DNA of 64,000 bases from Daejeonella lutea (GTDB taxonomy: Bacteria; Bacteroidota; Bacteroidia; Sphingobacteriales; Sphingobacteriaceae): contig NZ_FUYR01000001.1 in NCBI RefSeq assembly GCF_900168015.1, positions 1,362,943-1,426,942 of the forward strand, in the 5' to 3' direction. The first letter of the stretch is position 1. The number at the start of each line of letters is the position of its first letter. Made by a program: the position numbers and the translations under genes. Positions 34,069-43,522 of the stretch are shown in pieces. Below the pieces are notes generated by a model. That model worked only from the letters and a program-made list of their open reading frames with translations, was not told where the DNA came from and ran no database searches.

Positions 34069-34258
34069 AAGATTGTCTGGACTAGGATTCATAGGATGAT
34101 AGGATTAAGATTGTCTTAACTAGGATTCATAGGGTGATAGGATTAAGATTGTCTGGACTAGGATTCATAGGATGGTGGGATTAAAATTGCCTTAACTAGG
34201 ATTCATAGGGTGATAGGATTAAGATTGTCTGGGATAGGATTTATAGGATGATAGGATT
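34069..34258 (+). repeat. five tandem copies of a 38-bp repeat
   Basis: The unit begins AAGATTGTCTGGACTAGGAT and ends TCATAGGATGATAGGATT. Five units in phase fill the gap between the hexosaminidase start and the stop codon of the next gene; units 2 and 4 share the TTAACT variant and units 1, 3 and 5 have GGAC/GGGA. The stop codon overlaps the last unit. Confidence 0.8.
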
Positions 34259-35933
34259 ACCTCAACACCGCAACAGACCCCGACTTCTTAACCTTCCCGT
34301 TCTTATCATCAACGCCATCTACAAACCAATAGTACACCCCAACCGGAAGCGATGTTCCGTTTTTGTTTCCATCCCAATAATTATAGATATCGGTGGTGGT
34401 AAATACAACATCACCCCACTTATTGAATATTTTGAAACTTTTGACTGTGATTGCGTTGTCAATAAGTACAGTAAGCAGGTCATTTATGCCGTCGCCATTA
34501 GGTGTGAAGGTATTCGGAATGACGATGCCCTCGTAGATAATATTTGCTACTACCGGCTCGACGATGCTGCATCCGGCTGCATTGGTTACTTTAATGTAAA
34601 AGGTTGCATCCCTGTTAACGGCCTTTGCATCGGCCACAGGCACAGTAGCCTTTGGATCCCGCCAATAAGAGTATTTCATCGTCGGATCCGGTATAAAGCT
34701 CCGGGTCAGGTCGACTGTTGCGGGGTAATCAACCGGGTCAGGATCTGTTATCGTAATGGTAGGTTTTTCGGCAATTATGGCTTTAAACTCGGCGATAGCG
34801 AAACAGCCGCGCTTGTTTTGCCCCTTGATGTAATAGGTGCCGCTCTTCGTAATCTTCTTTGGGTTGGGATGCGGAATTGTAGCATTTGCATCCTCCCAGT
34901 AAGTATAAGTCAGATCCGGATAATTCCCCGAAACATGCGTCGGCAAAGTCATGTCAACCGATACACATTCGGGAGGAGGCTGCTTCACACGAATGGTGAG
35001 TCCCTGTAGTGTTGTATAAAGAGTTTGTATACAGCCAAGCCCAGGGAAGGGTATAAGTTTCAACGCAATATTAGTGCCTACCGGTGTATCAGCCGGCAGT
35101 ACCAGGCTATCGGCAGTTCCGAGTAAATCGCCGGTTTGAGTATTTCTCCATTCATATTCGTTAAACCCGGGTAATGATTTCAGTACGATTGGCTCAGCCC
35201 CAGGGCAGATGATATTTCCGGTAACCGGGAACGAACAATTCTCGGTAACATCGAGGTATACATATCCAAAGTGGGCATTAAAGGTGCAATCGTTGCTCGT
35301 AAACTCAAGCCTGATACGATGCCCAATATAATCTGTCAGATTAAGCAATACCGGCGACCATGGTTTATAAACTACATCATTTTGAGTTTCCGACCGCTTA
35401 AAACCAGGCAAAGCGCCACCTGCTACAAATTCAAAAGAACCACAGCTGGTTGAGGCACTATTAGTTTCATCGATGATCTGAACGGTAAACTTCGGTTGTT
35501 CATAGGGCTGGTGATTGGGAGCCTGAAGGACCACCGCATAATTGAATATAACTGAATACGCCGCGACATTTGCAGGGACTTCAAACGAGTAGCTAACACG
35601 TTCGGCACCATGCCCGCCTACATTATTTCCCAGCTTAACGATGTACTCACTGCCATTCGGAGAATTGAGAGGGAATCCACCGTACTCATCCTTGTCGATT
35701 CCCTTGGGAATGATGGTATGCTGGCCATATTGAGGACCTGTTTCACTAAGATCATAATTTGTTGTCCGGACATTGTTATTATTCACCACATTGACAAAGC
35801 CGCTATACGCTCTCCAGTTTGCGAAGGTCCCGGTTTCAAAGCCAATATTTTGAGGGCAATCGTTAATGCTCTGAGGGTAACTATGTATTGTGCTAAAAAA
35901 GCAAGTTAGGAATATGAGAGCCCTCGTCAGCAT
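34257..35933 (-). CDS. secreted protein with type B T9SS sorting domain
   Basis: A 558-residue exported protein with signal peptide MLTRALIFLTCFFSTIHSYP. Residues about 25-230 look like a carbohydrate-binding or jelly-roll domain (NIGFETGTFANWRAYSGFVN, SYSFEVPANVAAYSVIFNYA). Ig-like or SprB-like segments follow, and the type B sorting domain ends it (IVIPNTFTPNGDGINDLLTV; IFNKWGDVVFTTTD; KKSGSVAVLR). It should be exported through the type IX system and remain on the surface. It is the last gene of a minus-strand cluster, two bases after the preceding gene, so surface display and the MG2-type protein are likely linked. Confidence 0.87.
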   Translation of the reverse strand: MLTRALIFLTCFFSTIHSYPQSINDCPQNIGFETGTFANWRAYSGFVNVVNNNNVRTTNYDLSETGPQYGQHTIIPKGIDKDEYGGFPLNSPNGSEYIVKLGNNVGGHGAERVSYSFEVPANVAAYSVIFNYAVVLQAPNHQPYEQPKFTVQIIDETNSASTSCGSFEFVAGGALPGFKRSETQNDVVYKPWSPVLLNLTDYIGHRIRLEFTSNDCTFNAHFGYVYLDVTENCSFPVTGNIICPGAEPIVLKSLPGFNEYEWRNTQTGDLLGTADSLVLPADTPVGTNIALKLIPFPGLGCIQTLYTTLQGLTIRVKQPPPECVSVDMTLPTHVSGNYPDLTYTYWEDANATIPHPNPKKITKSGTYYIKGQNKRGCFAIAEFKAIIAEKPTITITDPDPVDYPATVDLTRSFIPDPTMKYSYWRDPKATVPVADAKAVNRDATFYIKVTNAAGCSIVEPVVANIIYEGIVIPNTFTPNGDGINDLLTVLIDNAITVKSFKIFNKWGDVVFTTTDIYNYWDGNKNGTSLPVGVYYWFVDGVDDKNGKVKKSGSVAVLR

Positions 35934-35935
35934 GG

Positions 35936-38359
35936 CTATTTTACTTCAAAGGTTGAAGATGCGACACCTGGCTGACCTGACGGTGTGATTCCCTGAACAA
36001 CGATAGTGTATTTTCCTTTTTGATCAGAGGTATAAAAGGTCATTTTTCTCTTACCGCTAGCATCGATGGCCGCATCGGGCAACCAAAATAACAAATTACG
36101 AAAATCAGGTAAACGGTCTGCTGCTTGTGCCTCGGTTTCATAAACCGGGGAATAGAATTCTCTTCTCAGCTGAGTGCCTTCATAATCGACAACTGTCGCC
36201 CTGCTGTCCAATTGAAAGTCAGGAAGGTTGTTTTTATAAGACTTGAAATTAATTATGCTGTTAAATGTGACAGGCCCCTGGTAGTATTTCTTAGTAAGAA
36301 CATCAATAGTTTTCACCTTCTTCGGATCATACTTAACCATCTTGGTTCCGCGATCGAATACGGGCACTCCATCGTATAATACTAAGGGCTCAACATTTTT
36401 ATAGGTATCATTGTAATGGGGTTTGAATGAAACCCAAACGGAAAACTCGTCTCTCTGCCTTGTGACGGGCACTTCTAATACATACTCTCTCAGCACTTCT
36501 TCCATGGTATTAAATCTCACAAAGTTATCCAGAAGATAACTCTTGTCGGGCTTTAGATAGAAGGACACACTATCCTGCGGCTTCGCATAAAAGGTCCGCA
36601 ATTTTTCGTTAAGGTAGACATTCTGCACCTGGTTTCCAACGCTCAGAGTCAGAAGTTCATCTTTAAAATTCTCGGTAAGAGGATCGCTCAATAGCGAATA
36701 ATTAGTGGTTTTAGCTGAGAAAGGACTTAGAAGTTCGATGTGATAAGTCGAATCCTGCTTGTAATTGGTCTGGGCAACGAGCTCAGACGGGCCATAAATA
36801 TCTTTTGTATAGAATTTAAGGTCGCCAGAAGTATTGCTCCGTGCGGTGTAGAGCCGGACATTCTTTCCGGGAACTGACAGATACGATACGATTCCACCTG
36901 CAGGTGAGTTCGTGCGCGAGTCTGTTAACTTAGCGCTTATAATATGACCCTCGATTTCTGGCAGGAAAGTTATTGCTGCAGGCTTGCCGCCCATAGCCTC
37001 CTCCCATACAAATCTTCTCCAGCCGTGAGTAAGCATTAAGTTATCAAGGGCTTCGTTGGCTTGTGGGTCAGTATTCTTAAGATAATATCCAGGGTCTTCG
37101 ATGTTGCCCCTGAGATCTGATTTCAGCCATAAATAGTTTAATATGTCTGTGCTATTTGATGAGAGCCCATTTGATGCATATACACCCACTGACGCCTCAG
37201 CTAGAGTTGCTGCACCATTTTCAGTGATTGCTGCAAGATCCAGGGTAACTTTCTTCCGTTTACCATATTGCAGCTGATCCGGTTTTACCGTAAACGTTAG
37301 TTTGGAGGAAGGACGTTTGAAATAAAGACGCTCGGCTACAGGTTGACCGGAACTGCTGAAGACTGTGAAATGTGAAATCCCATCGCCCAGGATAGACTTA
37401 TCGATCTGATAAACTGCCTTACCCTCGTTTAGCCTTAGTTTCTCAGCAAGCCTGGTCTGCTGGCGGGTATGCACGAGCAATAAAATTTCCCTGGCATCTG
37501 ATGTATTTCCTGCAATACTCACATTTAACTTGCCTGAAGTCTCGCTTAAGGACATGACAAAGCCCGATTTATTAGGCTGTGGTAAGTCGACAGTACGGGT
37601 TTGTCCGCCAGGCAGGTTCAGAACTGCTTTGTATGACTTGTTGCTTCCGGTTTCCATTATAAAATTGCCGATACCGAATTTTAATGGCCTGAAGCGGGTA
37701 ATAGTGTCATTTCTTTCATCAACAATACTGCCCCTAAAGTCTACACCCCGGCCGCTATCATCAACCACTCTGAACCCAACCTTCGAAGCAAGCCCTTCCA
37801 CGAGACTGCCTCCTTCCGGGAAAAACTGAATGTCGTAATTCCTGACGCTTGCTGTAGGTAGCCTGACAGGCTTAGCGAGTGTATTCACGATATGCAGTGG
37901 CTTTTCAAAGAAATAGTCAGCGCTGAAGTTTTTCATCCAGCTGGTGTAGGATCTTATCCGATAGGTACCGGAACTGAGATCGCCAGGCAAATGAAGAGAG
38001 CCATTTCCTGTTCCTTTATCGAGCGCAATCTTAGCCTGCATGACCGGCTTATGATCCTGATCCAGGATCTCTGTATAAGCTATTTTGCTGAAGTCAAGCA
38101 GGCTGTTGGATTCCGAGCCCACATTATAAACCTTGAACCATACGATCTCGCCGGCCAGATACAGGTCCTTATCGGTGTGCAGGTAAACTTTTTCCTGCAG
38201 ATTGCTCTTGCTGAAGCGGTTAAATCGGGAGCTGATACTGTCCAGGCTCACCGATTGGGCAAAGGTATCGCTAACCAATAGCAAGAAGCCCAGCAGGCAC
38301 AGCAATCTTTGCCGGCAAAACATTCCCTTGATTCCTTGTGTGAGTTCTCGCATCGTCAT
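35936..38359 (-). CDS. large exported protein with MG2-like domain
   Basis: An 807-residue protein with a long-n-region signal peptide (RQRLLCLLGFLLLVSDTFAQ). The mature N-terminus has the pattern QEKVYLHTDKDLYLAGEIVW followed by FKVYNVG, typical of Bacteroidota proteins related to alpha-2-macroglobulin MG2 domains. Further beta-sandwich domains follow (GTYRIRSYTSWMKNFSADYF; WLPDAAIDASGKRKMTFYTS; the last part KGKYTIVVQGITPSGQPG). No thioester or protease motif is seen. Three bases separate it from the DUF4249 gene upstream and two from the type B protein downstream, so the three are co-transcribed. It is probably periplasmic or outer-membrane associated; the function is unknown. Confidence 0.8.
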   Translation of the reverse strand: MTMRELTQGIKGMFCRQRLLCLLGFLLLVSDTFAQSVSLDSISSRFNRFSKSNLQEKVYLHTDKDLYLAGEIVWFKVYNVGSESNSLLDFSKIAYTEILDQDHKPVMQAKIALDKGTGNGSLHLPGDLSSGTYRIRSYTSWMKNFSADYFFEKPLHIVNTLAKPVRLPTASVRNYDIQFFPEGGSLVEGLASKVGFRVVDDSGRGVDFRGSIVDERNDTITRFRPLKFGIGNFIMETGSNKSYKAVLNLPGGQTRTVDLPQPNKSGFVMSLSETSGKLNVSIAGNTSDAREILLLVHTRQQTRLAEKLRLNEGKAVYQIDKSILGDGISHFTVFSSSGQPVAERLYFKRPSSKLTFTVKPDQLQYGKRKKVTLDLAAITENGAATLAEASVGVYASNGLSSNSTDILNYLWLKSDLRGNIEDPGYYLKNTDPQANEALDNLMLTHGWRRFVWEEAMGGKPAAITFLPEIEGHIISAKLTDSRTNSPAGGIVSYLSVPGKNVRLYTARSNTSGDLKFYTKDIYGPSELVAQTNYKQDSTYHIELLSPFSAKTTNYSLLSDPLTENFKDELLTLSVGNQVQNVYLNEKLRTFYAKPQDSVSFYLKPDKSYLLDNFVRFNTMEEVLREYVLEVPVTRQRDEFSVWVSFKPHYNDTYKNVEPLVLYDGVPVFDRGTKMVKYDPKKVKTIDVLTKKYYQGPVTFNSIINFKSYKNNLPDFQLDSRATVVDYEGTQLRREFYSPVYETEAQAADRLPDFRNLLFWLPDAAIDASGKRKMTFYTSDQKGKYTIVVQGITPSGQPGVASSTFEVK

Positions 38360-38362
38360 ATC

Positions 38363-39517
38363 CTACCAAAATGCGGGTTTAACATTAGTACCGCTGCGCA
38401 GCCGGCAGTCGAGGCATGAAGCAGGAGTTGCAGTCCAGTGTGTTATGCCACCAGCACTGTTTTGCACTGGATATTGCGGAGTATATGCAGCGCCTGGTCC
38501 GAAATGCACAGCAAGACTATCACGGTCGTTTTTAACTGGAAATGTATTACAATTCAGGCGGAAGCCCCAGCCGGGAACATCGCTGATCGTAATAAACAAT
38601 CTCTTTTCAAGCACCGGAGCAATCACGATATAGCCAATAGCAACATCATTCTTATCGCTCACATTCCTGATATTGCCAACTAACTCTGAAGGCTGTGCGT
38701 CAAAAAAGGAGCCCAATTGCTCTGTGTTCCTTTTCATCATGCTCAGGTATTCAAAAGCTTCAAAGTTGAGGGCATATTGTCTGACAAGTATGCTGTACCG
38801 CACGCTTAATTTGTCAGAAATATTCGGGATAAAGGCTACGCGGTGACGGGAAACCACATCCGCACTAAGCTTTGCCGTTGAGAAAATATCAATATTAGTA
38901 GACCGCTGCGACTTATAGCAGGTAAACATCAAGGCAGACTCCTTTGAATCGCGCGCCACAACGGCTATTCCCCCCATTGGTCCGGGTACACCGGAGTATT
39001 TTGCGGAATCAATGGAACGTATTTCCCAGTCTTCTTCAAAATCCCACTGGTAATATTTTGTATTATTCTGACTGTCCTGGGCATCAACATAAATGCCAAC
39101 ACCTTCCGGCGACCTTTCCCAGTAAAACTTATCAATGGGAGGGGTATTTTTAACAGCCAGGGCATCCGACATATACTCCACACCCGCGCTTGTTCGGATC
39201 CGGAGACGGTATTTCTGTGTACTGTTCAAGCTGAGCGCCGGTATTGAATAGAGCCCACCGGTCTTCTCGGCCAGAGTAACCGCTGTATTATTTTCAGAGA
39301 GAACCTGAACAACGGCCTTTGGCTCTGGCTTTATCACCACCTTATCATCCAGGTCCAGTGTACGACTGAGATAGATATTCGTAACGCCCGACGGATTGAT
39401 CACTCCCTCTACAATTAAGGCGCTACTGAACCCGTTGATTGCTTCCGGGTTGAAAGGCTTCTTACATCCGACCACGGTGAGAAGAGCAAAAATTCCTATC
39501 GTAAATAGTTTCCTCAT
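38363..39517 (-). CDS. DUF4249 family lipoprotein
   Basis: A 384-residue lipoprotein; I start at MRKLFTIGIFALLTVVGC, where Cys18 sits in a good lipobox, rather than at the upstream ATG at 39574. The pattern ALIVEGVINPSGVTNIYLSR, VQVLSENNTAVTLAEKTGGL and YRLRIRTSAGVEYMSDALAV is that of DUF4249, a family of outer-membrane lipoproteins usually encoded after a TonB-dependent receptor with an STN domain, as here. It ends with a Cys-rich segment (ATPASCLDCRLRSGTNVKPA) typical of the family. It probably covers or assists the receptor, by analogy with SusD (inference). The gene upstream is about 305 bp away. Confidence 0.87.
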   Translation of the reverse strand: MRKLFTIGIFALLTVVGCKKPFNPEAINGFSSALIVEGVINPSGVTNIYLSRTLDLDDKVVIKPEPKAVVQVLSENNTAVTLAEKTGGLYSIPALSLNSTQKYRLRIRTSAGVEYMSDALAVKNTPPIDKFYWERSPEGVGIYVDAQDSQNNTKYYQWDFEEDWEIRSIDSAKYSGVPGPMGGIAVVARDSKESALMFTCYKSQRSTNIDIFSTAKLSADVVSRHRVAFIPNISDKLSVRYSILVRQYALNFEAFEYLSMMKRNTEQLGSFFDAQPSELVGNIRNVSDKNDVAIGYIVIAPVLEKRLFITISDVPGWGFRLNCNTFPVKNDRDSLAVHFGPGAAYTPQYPVQNSAGGITHWTATPASCLDCRLRSGTNVKPAFW

Positions 39518-39822
39518 TGTTTTTCCCTGTTCAAGACTCCGCCCAATTCTAAATAATGAATGGCAATTCGTCATTGGTTTACTAATTCTTAATTCCTAAG
39601 CAGATAAAGCCTTCTTTACTGCGATGTTATCTTGTAGCTGTAGCAGCACCATCCTACGTTTATCCTACGTTTATCTTACGTTTGAAGCTTGGCGATGCCT
39701 ACGTTATAGCAAACTCACCCTTCTTTATCGTTTATCCATTAACTTGATTCCTTCTCCCTCATCTTATTTCTAACATCACATATCTCAAATCCCGAATCTT
39801 CCGTCTCTTATCCCGCTCGCCA
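39518..39822. other. intergenic region with three 11-bp repeats
   Basis: It contains CTAATTCTTAATTCCTAAG (a short TTCTTAA array at 39583-39601) and three direct copies of an ACGTTTATCCT 11-mer at 39650-39684 (the last with one change). No gene is seen. Confidence 0.5.
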
Positions 39823-42609
39823 CTAAAACCTAATATTATAATTCACATACGGGATAGCGTTGCCAAAAACCGACAAGCGGTAACCCTTTATTACACCTTT
39901 CTCAGAAGTAAAATAAGTTGAGTATGGATTATCGCGGCCGGTTAGGTTATATATTCCAACGGTCCATGAGCTATGCGTTAACTGATGGATCTTGTGATTA
40001 CCTTCAATGTTCATGGAAACGTCAGTGCGGAAATAATCAGGGATCCGCAGCTGGTTTCGGCCTGAATACCGGGCTCTCAGTGAACCGGCATAAAAGTACT
40101 TGCCAACCGGCACTGTTATTGGCCTGCCAGTACTGTAAGTGGTATTCAAAGACATGCTGAACCGGTGCGAAAAGCGGTAATTTCCAACCAGGGTAAGATC
40201 GTGGGGCTTATCAAAATTGGAAGGATAGTATTCGCCGTTATTGATGAGCTGTGCAGCCGTGGGATCATCCATACGGAGCAAAGTGCGCGAATATGTGTAA
40301 CCCAGCCAGCCATTTAACTTGCCGGTCAGCTTTTTGACCAGCAGCTCAACACCATATGCTTTGCCCTGTGTATTAATGACATCCCGCTCAATATCATGAT
40401 TCATCACCAGGACTGCTCCGTTGCGGTAATCGAGGTAATCCTTCAGGCGCTTATAATATCCCTCAACAGAAGTCTCAATTGTATTGGATTTAAAGTTCTT
40501 ATAAAGCCCGAGAGATACCTGGTCGCCAAACTGCGGTTTTATATTGGGATCACTCAGCTTCCATATGTCGGTTGGTGCCATAGCAGCAGTGTTCGACAGA
40601 ACGTGGATATATTGCCTCAGTGTATTATACCCGGATTTCACGGACAGGTCTTCCGTGATCTGATAGCGGGCTGAAAAGCGCATTTCCGGTCCGTGGTAAG
40701 TCTTCACAATATCGCCTTTCTTAAAATCAGTACTTCCAAGCAAATTTGGCTCTGATCGGGGTAAGCCAGGAGCATAATTATTAATGGACTGCGGACCCAT
40801 GTAATTAAACATCGAATACCTTAGCCCCAGATCAAGGGAAAGATTTGAAGTGAGATCAAACCGATCGCCGAAGTAAACAGCACTTTCATAAGCTTGTTCG
40901 GGTGCAATGATATCGCGGACAATCAGGGATTCCTTGGCGTAGGGTGTAAACGAACCGGGATTAAGTTTGTACTGAATGGTACTGACACCAAAATCAAGGG
41001 TATGCTTCGGGCTAAGATAATAGGTGAAGTCTGTTTTAACATTGACCTGCTTGATGTCAAATCCAAGCTTGTAGGCATTCACTGGGTTGATATTGCTGCG
41101 GGTATTGTAATCGTAACTGCTAAATCCACCCACAAGTACGCCGGTAAACTTATTACTGAATACATGCTTCCATTTCATTGACACGTTTTTATTACTGTAC
41201 GCGTACGATGTATCACTATTCAGATTTGAATCATCACTACTTAGGTAGCCGGTCAGGTACAGATTATTCTTATCATTGATCTTGTGACTGAGCCTGACGT
41301 TGGCGTCGTAAAACGATGCTTTGCTGTCTTTATAGTTAGAATCTTCGGGAAGCAGCCGCAATAACCAGTTCGAATAGGTTGTCCTCCCTCCTACAATAAA
41401 TGACGTTTTATCCTTTATCAGTGGTCCTTCCACATTCAGGCGGCTGGTCAGAAGGCCGATCCCTGCCGTGCCCGCAAGTTTCCTGGAGTTACCATCCTTG
41501 CTGCTCACGTCGAGCACCGATGAAAGCCGGCCGCCGTAACGTGCGGGGATACTGCTTTTATACAGCTCCACGTCCTTTACCACGTCGGGATTAAATGCGG
41601 AGAAGAAGCCGAAAAAGTGAGAAGGGTTATAAATGGTCAGGTCGTCAAAAAGTATCAGGTTCTGATCTACTGCTCCACCCCGAACGTTAAAGCCGTTAGC
41701 AGCTTCGCCTACTGTTTTCACACCGGGAAGGGTTAACATGACGCGTACTACGTCGGCTTCGCCAAAAACTACCGGCACCTGCTTTATGGTAGCGATGCTC
41801 AGCTTCTCTACCCCCATCTGTACATTGCGCACATTGGCTGAATTTTCTGCGGATACCACTACCTCGCGCAGTGATAAAACCTGGGTTTTGATTTCGATGT
41901 CAAGCTTTCCTTCTGAGTAAAGCATGATCCGGCGTTTGGTATCGGATATACCGAGAGCCTTTATATTCAGGGTGTGGGCACCACGCGGCAGAATAAGTGA
42001 ATAGTAGCCAAACTGGTCTGTATACGTTCCGATTCGTGGTGCGTCAGTAAAAACTGCAGCCCTGATGACAGGTGCACCATTTGCCGCATCCCGCACGTAA
42101 CCAGCCAGAGCTACGTTACCGCCCTGTATCTCGCTGGTTTTTATTCCAATCTCAACCAGCTTGTTTTCCTGTGTCGATGTTACGCTTCCCTGTTCATTCT
42201 GATTATATACTGTTGCGAGCGTTGATGGTTCTTTTTGGTTGACTATTCGGCTTGAATCTTTTTCACTTTCAAATAATCCATAAGGCAGAGAGGCGTAGAT
42301 TTCTTTATCACGGGTGAGGAACACGTTTCTGTCGGGATCGATTGTAAATTTAACCGGTGTATTTTCAAAAGCCTTTTTAAGGATAAATGCCAGAGGTTCG
42401 GATACGATCTTAACGGTGATGCGGACACTGTCCAGCTGCCTGGCATCATAGAAAAAGTGAAAATCAGCTTTTGATTCGATGTCACTTACTAACTGTTTGA
42501 TTGTAGCGTTTTTTAAATCAACACTTAAAACGCCTGGCTCCTGCTGAGCATAAACGTCTGCGCAGGGAAGTAGACTAATAAACAAGATAAAATTGCGGAT
42601 CAGTTTCAT
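39823..42609 (-). CDS. TonB-dependent receptor with STN domain
   Basis: A 928-residue outer-membrane receptor. Signal peptide (MKLIRNFILFISLLPCADVYA), STN/secretin-like domain at about 25-100 (GVLSVDLKNATIKQLVSDIE), a carboxypeptidase-regulatory-like domain at about 165-250 (VALAGYVRDAANGAPVIRAA), the plug at about 265-385 (PVVFGEADVVRVMLTLPGVK; GFNVRGGAVDQNLILFDDLT) and a 22-strand barrel ending YNIRF. STN domains usually contact an anti-sigma factor, but no FecR or sigma gene is adjacent. The start overlaps the preceding gene by ATGA. With DUF4249 it likely imports an unknown ligand using TonB energy. Confidence 0.92.
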   Translation of the reverse strand: MKLIRNFILFISLLPCADVYAQQEPGVLSVDLKNATIKQLVSDIESKADFHFFYDARQLDSVRITVKIVSEPLAFILKKAFENTPVKFTIDPDRNVFLTRDKEIYASLPYGLFESEKDSSRIVNQKEPSTLATVYNQNEQGSVTSTQENKLVEIGIKTSEIQGGNVALAGYVRDAANGAPVIRAAVFTDAPRIGTYTDQFGYYSLILPRGAHTLNIKALGISDTKRRIMLYSEGKLDIEIKTQVLSLREVVVSAENSANVRNVQMGVEKLSIATIKQVPVVFGEADVVRVMLTLPGVKTVGEAANGFNVRGGAVDQNLILFDDLTIYNPSHFFGFFSAFNPDVVKDVELYKSSIPARYGGRLSSVLDVSSKDGNSRKLAGTAGIGLLTSRLNVEGPLIKDKTSFIVGGRTTYSNWLLRLLPEDSNYKDSKASFYDANVRLSHKINDKNNLYLTGYLSSDDSNLNSDTSYAYSNKNVSMKWKHVFSNKFTGVLVGGFSSYDYNTRSNINPVNAYKLGFDIKQVNVKTDFTYYLSPKHTLDFGVSTIQYKLNPGSFTPYAKESLIVRDIIAPEQAYESAVYFGDRFDLTSNLSLDLGLRYSMFNYMGPQSINNYAPGLPRSEPNLLGSTDFKKGDIVKTYHGPEMRFSARYQITEDLSVKSGYNTLRQYIHVLSNTAAMAPTDIWKLSDPNIKPQFGDQVSLGLYKNFKSNTIETSVEGYYKRLKDYLDYRNGAVLVMNHDIERDVINTQGKAYGVELLVKKLTGKLNGWLGYTYSRTLLRMDDPTAAQLINNGEYYPSNFDKPHDLTLVGNYRFSHRFSMSLNTTYSTGRPITVPVGKYFYAGSLRARYSGRNQLRIPDYFRTDVSMNIEGNHKIHQLTHSSWTVGIYNLTGRDNPYSTYFTSEKGVIKGYRLSVFGNAIPYVNYNIRF

Positions 42610-43352
42610 CTTTCACTGTTTAGCTGATCAAAATACGCCAGCATCATGACTATAGCTTTTTCACGTTCCTTACGGAACTTAATCTTGTTTTGCTTGAGAT
42701 GTGCGAGAACCTCTTTCTGATATTTCCCCAGTACATCCAGGACAGATTTCTGGCTTGAAACCGGGTGAAATTTATCCCCGGTACGGACATAGATATCGCT
42801 CTTATCCCCTGAAAAAGAGATCCACACACCATCCGTATCTGTACTTATCAGGAAGTCTTTAGCCCGTTTAACTAAGATCTCGGATTTCCCTTTGTAGATC
42901 TGATCGTAGAAACCTTCACCTAGGTCGTACTGCCTGGCAGACTCACCAGCAATTCTGATAAAATGGTGGCCTTCAATAGTAAAATCGCTGATTTTTTCGG
43001 GGTGAAGGCTAATACGTGAATAATTATCAATGTATTGAACAACAACTTCCTGTTTGGCTATATCGAACCACATGGGAACATTCCTGTACACCATGCCGTC
43101 GTACCGGATCTCACCGCGCCGGACATCACCAGAAATGAAGAACTGCTGGCCTTTTTTTATGGGATGGGGATATCCAATGTAATCGACGCCACTATATATG
43201 GCAGCCTGATCTGCGAGACTTGCAGCATATATTTCCCGTGCATGCAGCAATGCCAGGTCTTCGTTACTATTCCTGCCTTGCTGGCTAAAAGCTGTATTTA
43301 CAAGAAAGAAAGTGAATGTGAGAGTTAAAACCAGGGAACAACGATGGTTCAT
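42606..43352 (-). CDS. exported protein preceding the TonB receptor
   Basis: A 248-residue secreted protein with signal peptide ending near NTAFSQQ. No known domain is recognised. The body is beta-rich (RGEIRYDGMVYRNVPMWFDI; IEGHHFIRIAGESARQYDLG) and the C-terminus is a basic helix (LKQNKIKFRKEREKAIVMML). Its stop overlaps the TonB receptor start by four bases, so it is the first gene of the cluster 43352-34257 and should be translated with the receptor. It takes the place that a FecR-type regulator often holds, but has no resemblance to FecR. Confidence 0.75.
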   Translation of the reverse strand: MNHRCSLVLTLTFTFFLVNTAFSQQGRNSNEDLALLHAREIYAASLADQAAIYSGVDYIGYPHPIKKGQQFFISGDVRRGEIRYDGMVYRNVPMWFDIAKQEVVVQYIDNYSRISLHPEKISDFTIEGHHFIRIAGESARQYDLGEGFYDQIYKGKSEILVKRAKDFLISTDTDGVWISFSGDKSDIYVRTGDKFHPVSSQKSVLDVLGKYQKEVLAHLKQNKIKFRKEREKAIVMMLAYFDQLNSER

Positions 43353-43522
43353 TAATTATTAATATCTAGGTAAGAAAGTCAAAAAGTTCTAACCATAAAT
43401 GTACATAATTTGCAATGAATGAAGACATTGCAAAACTAAATTTGTCGCTATTTTTTAATAAAAGAACTAACATTTTGAAACACTTCGTGCAGACTCCGTG
43501 TTACCGAATAAAAAAAACAGCT

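Noticed and set aside
34069-34258. 38-bp tandem array as a CRISPR
   Set aside because: Units are directly adjacent without unique spacers, and there are no cas genes in the window.
34248-35009. 253-codon frame antisense to the type B gene
   Set aside because: It is a shadow frame; the opposite strand has a signal peptide and a sorting domain.
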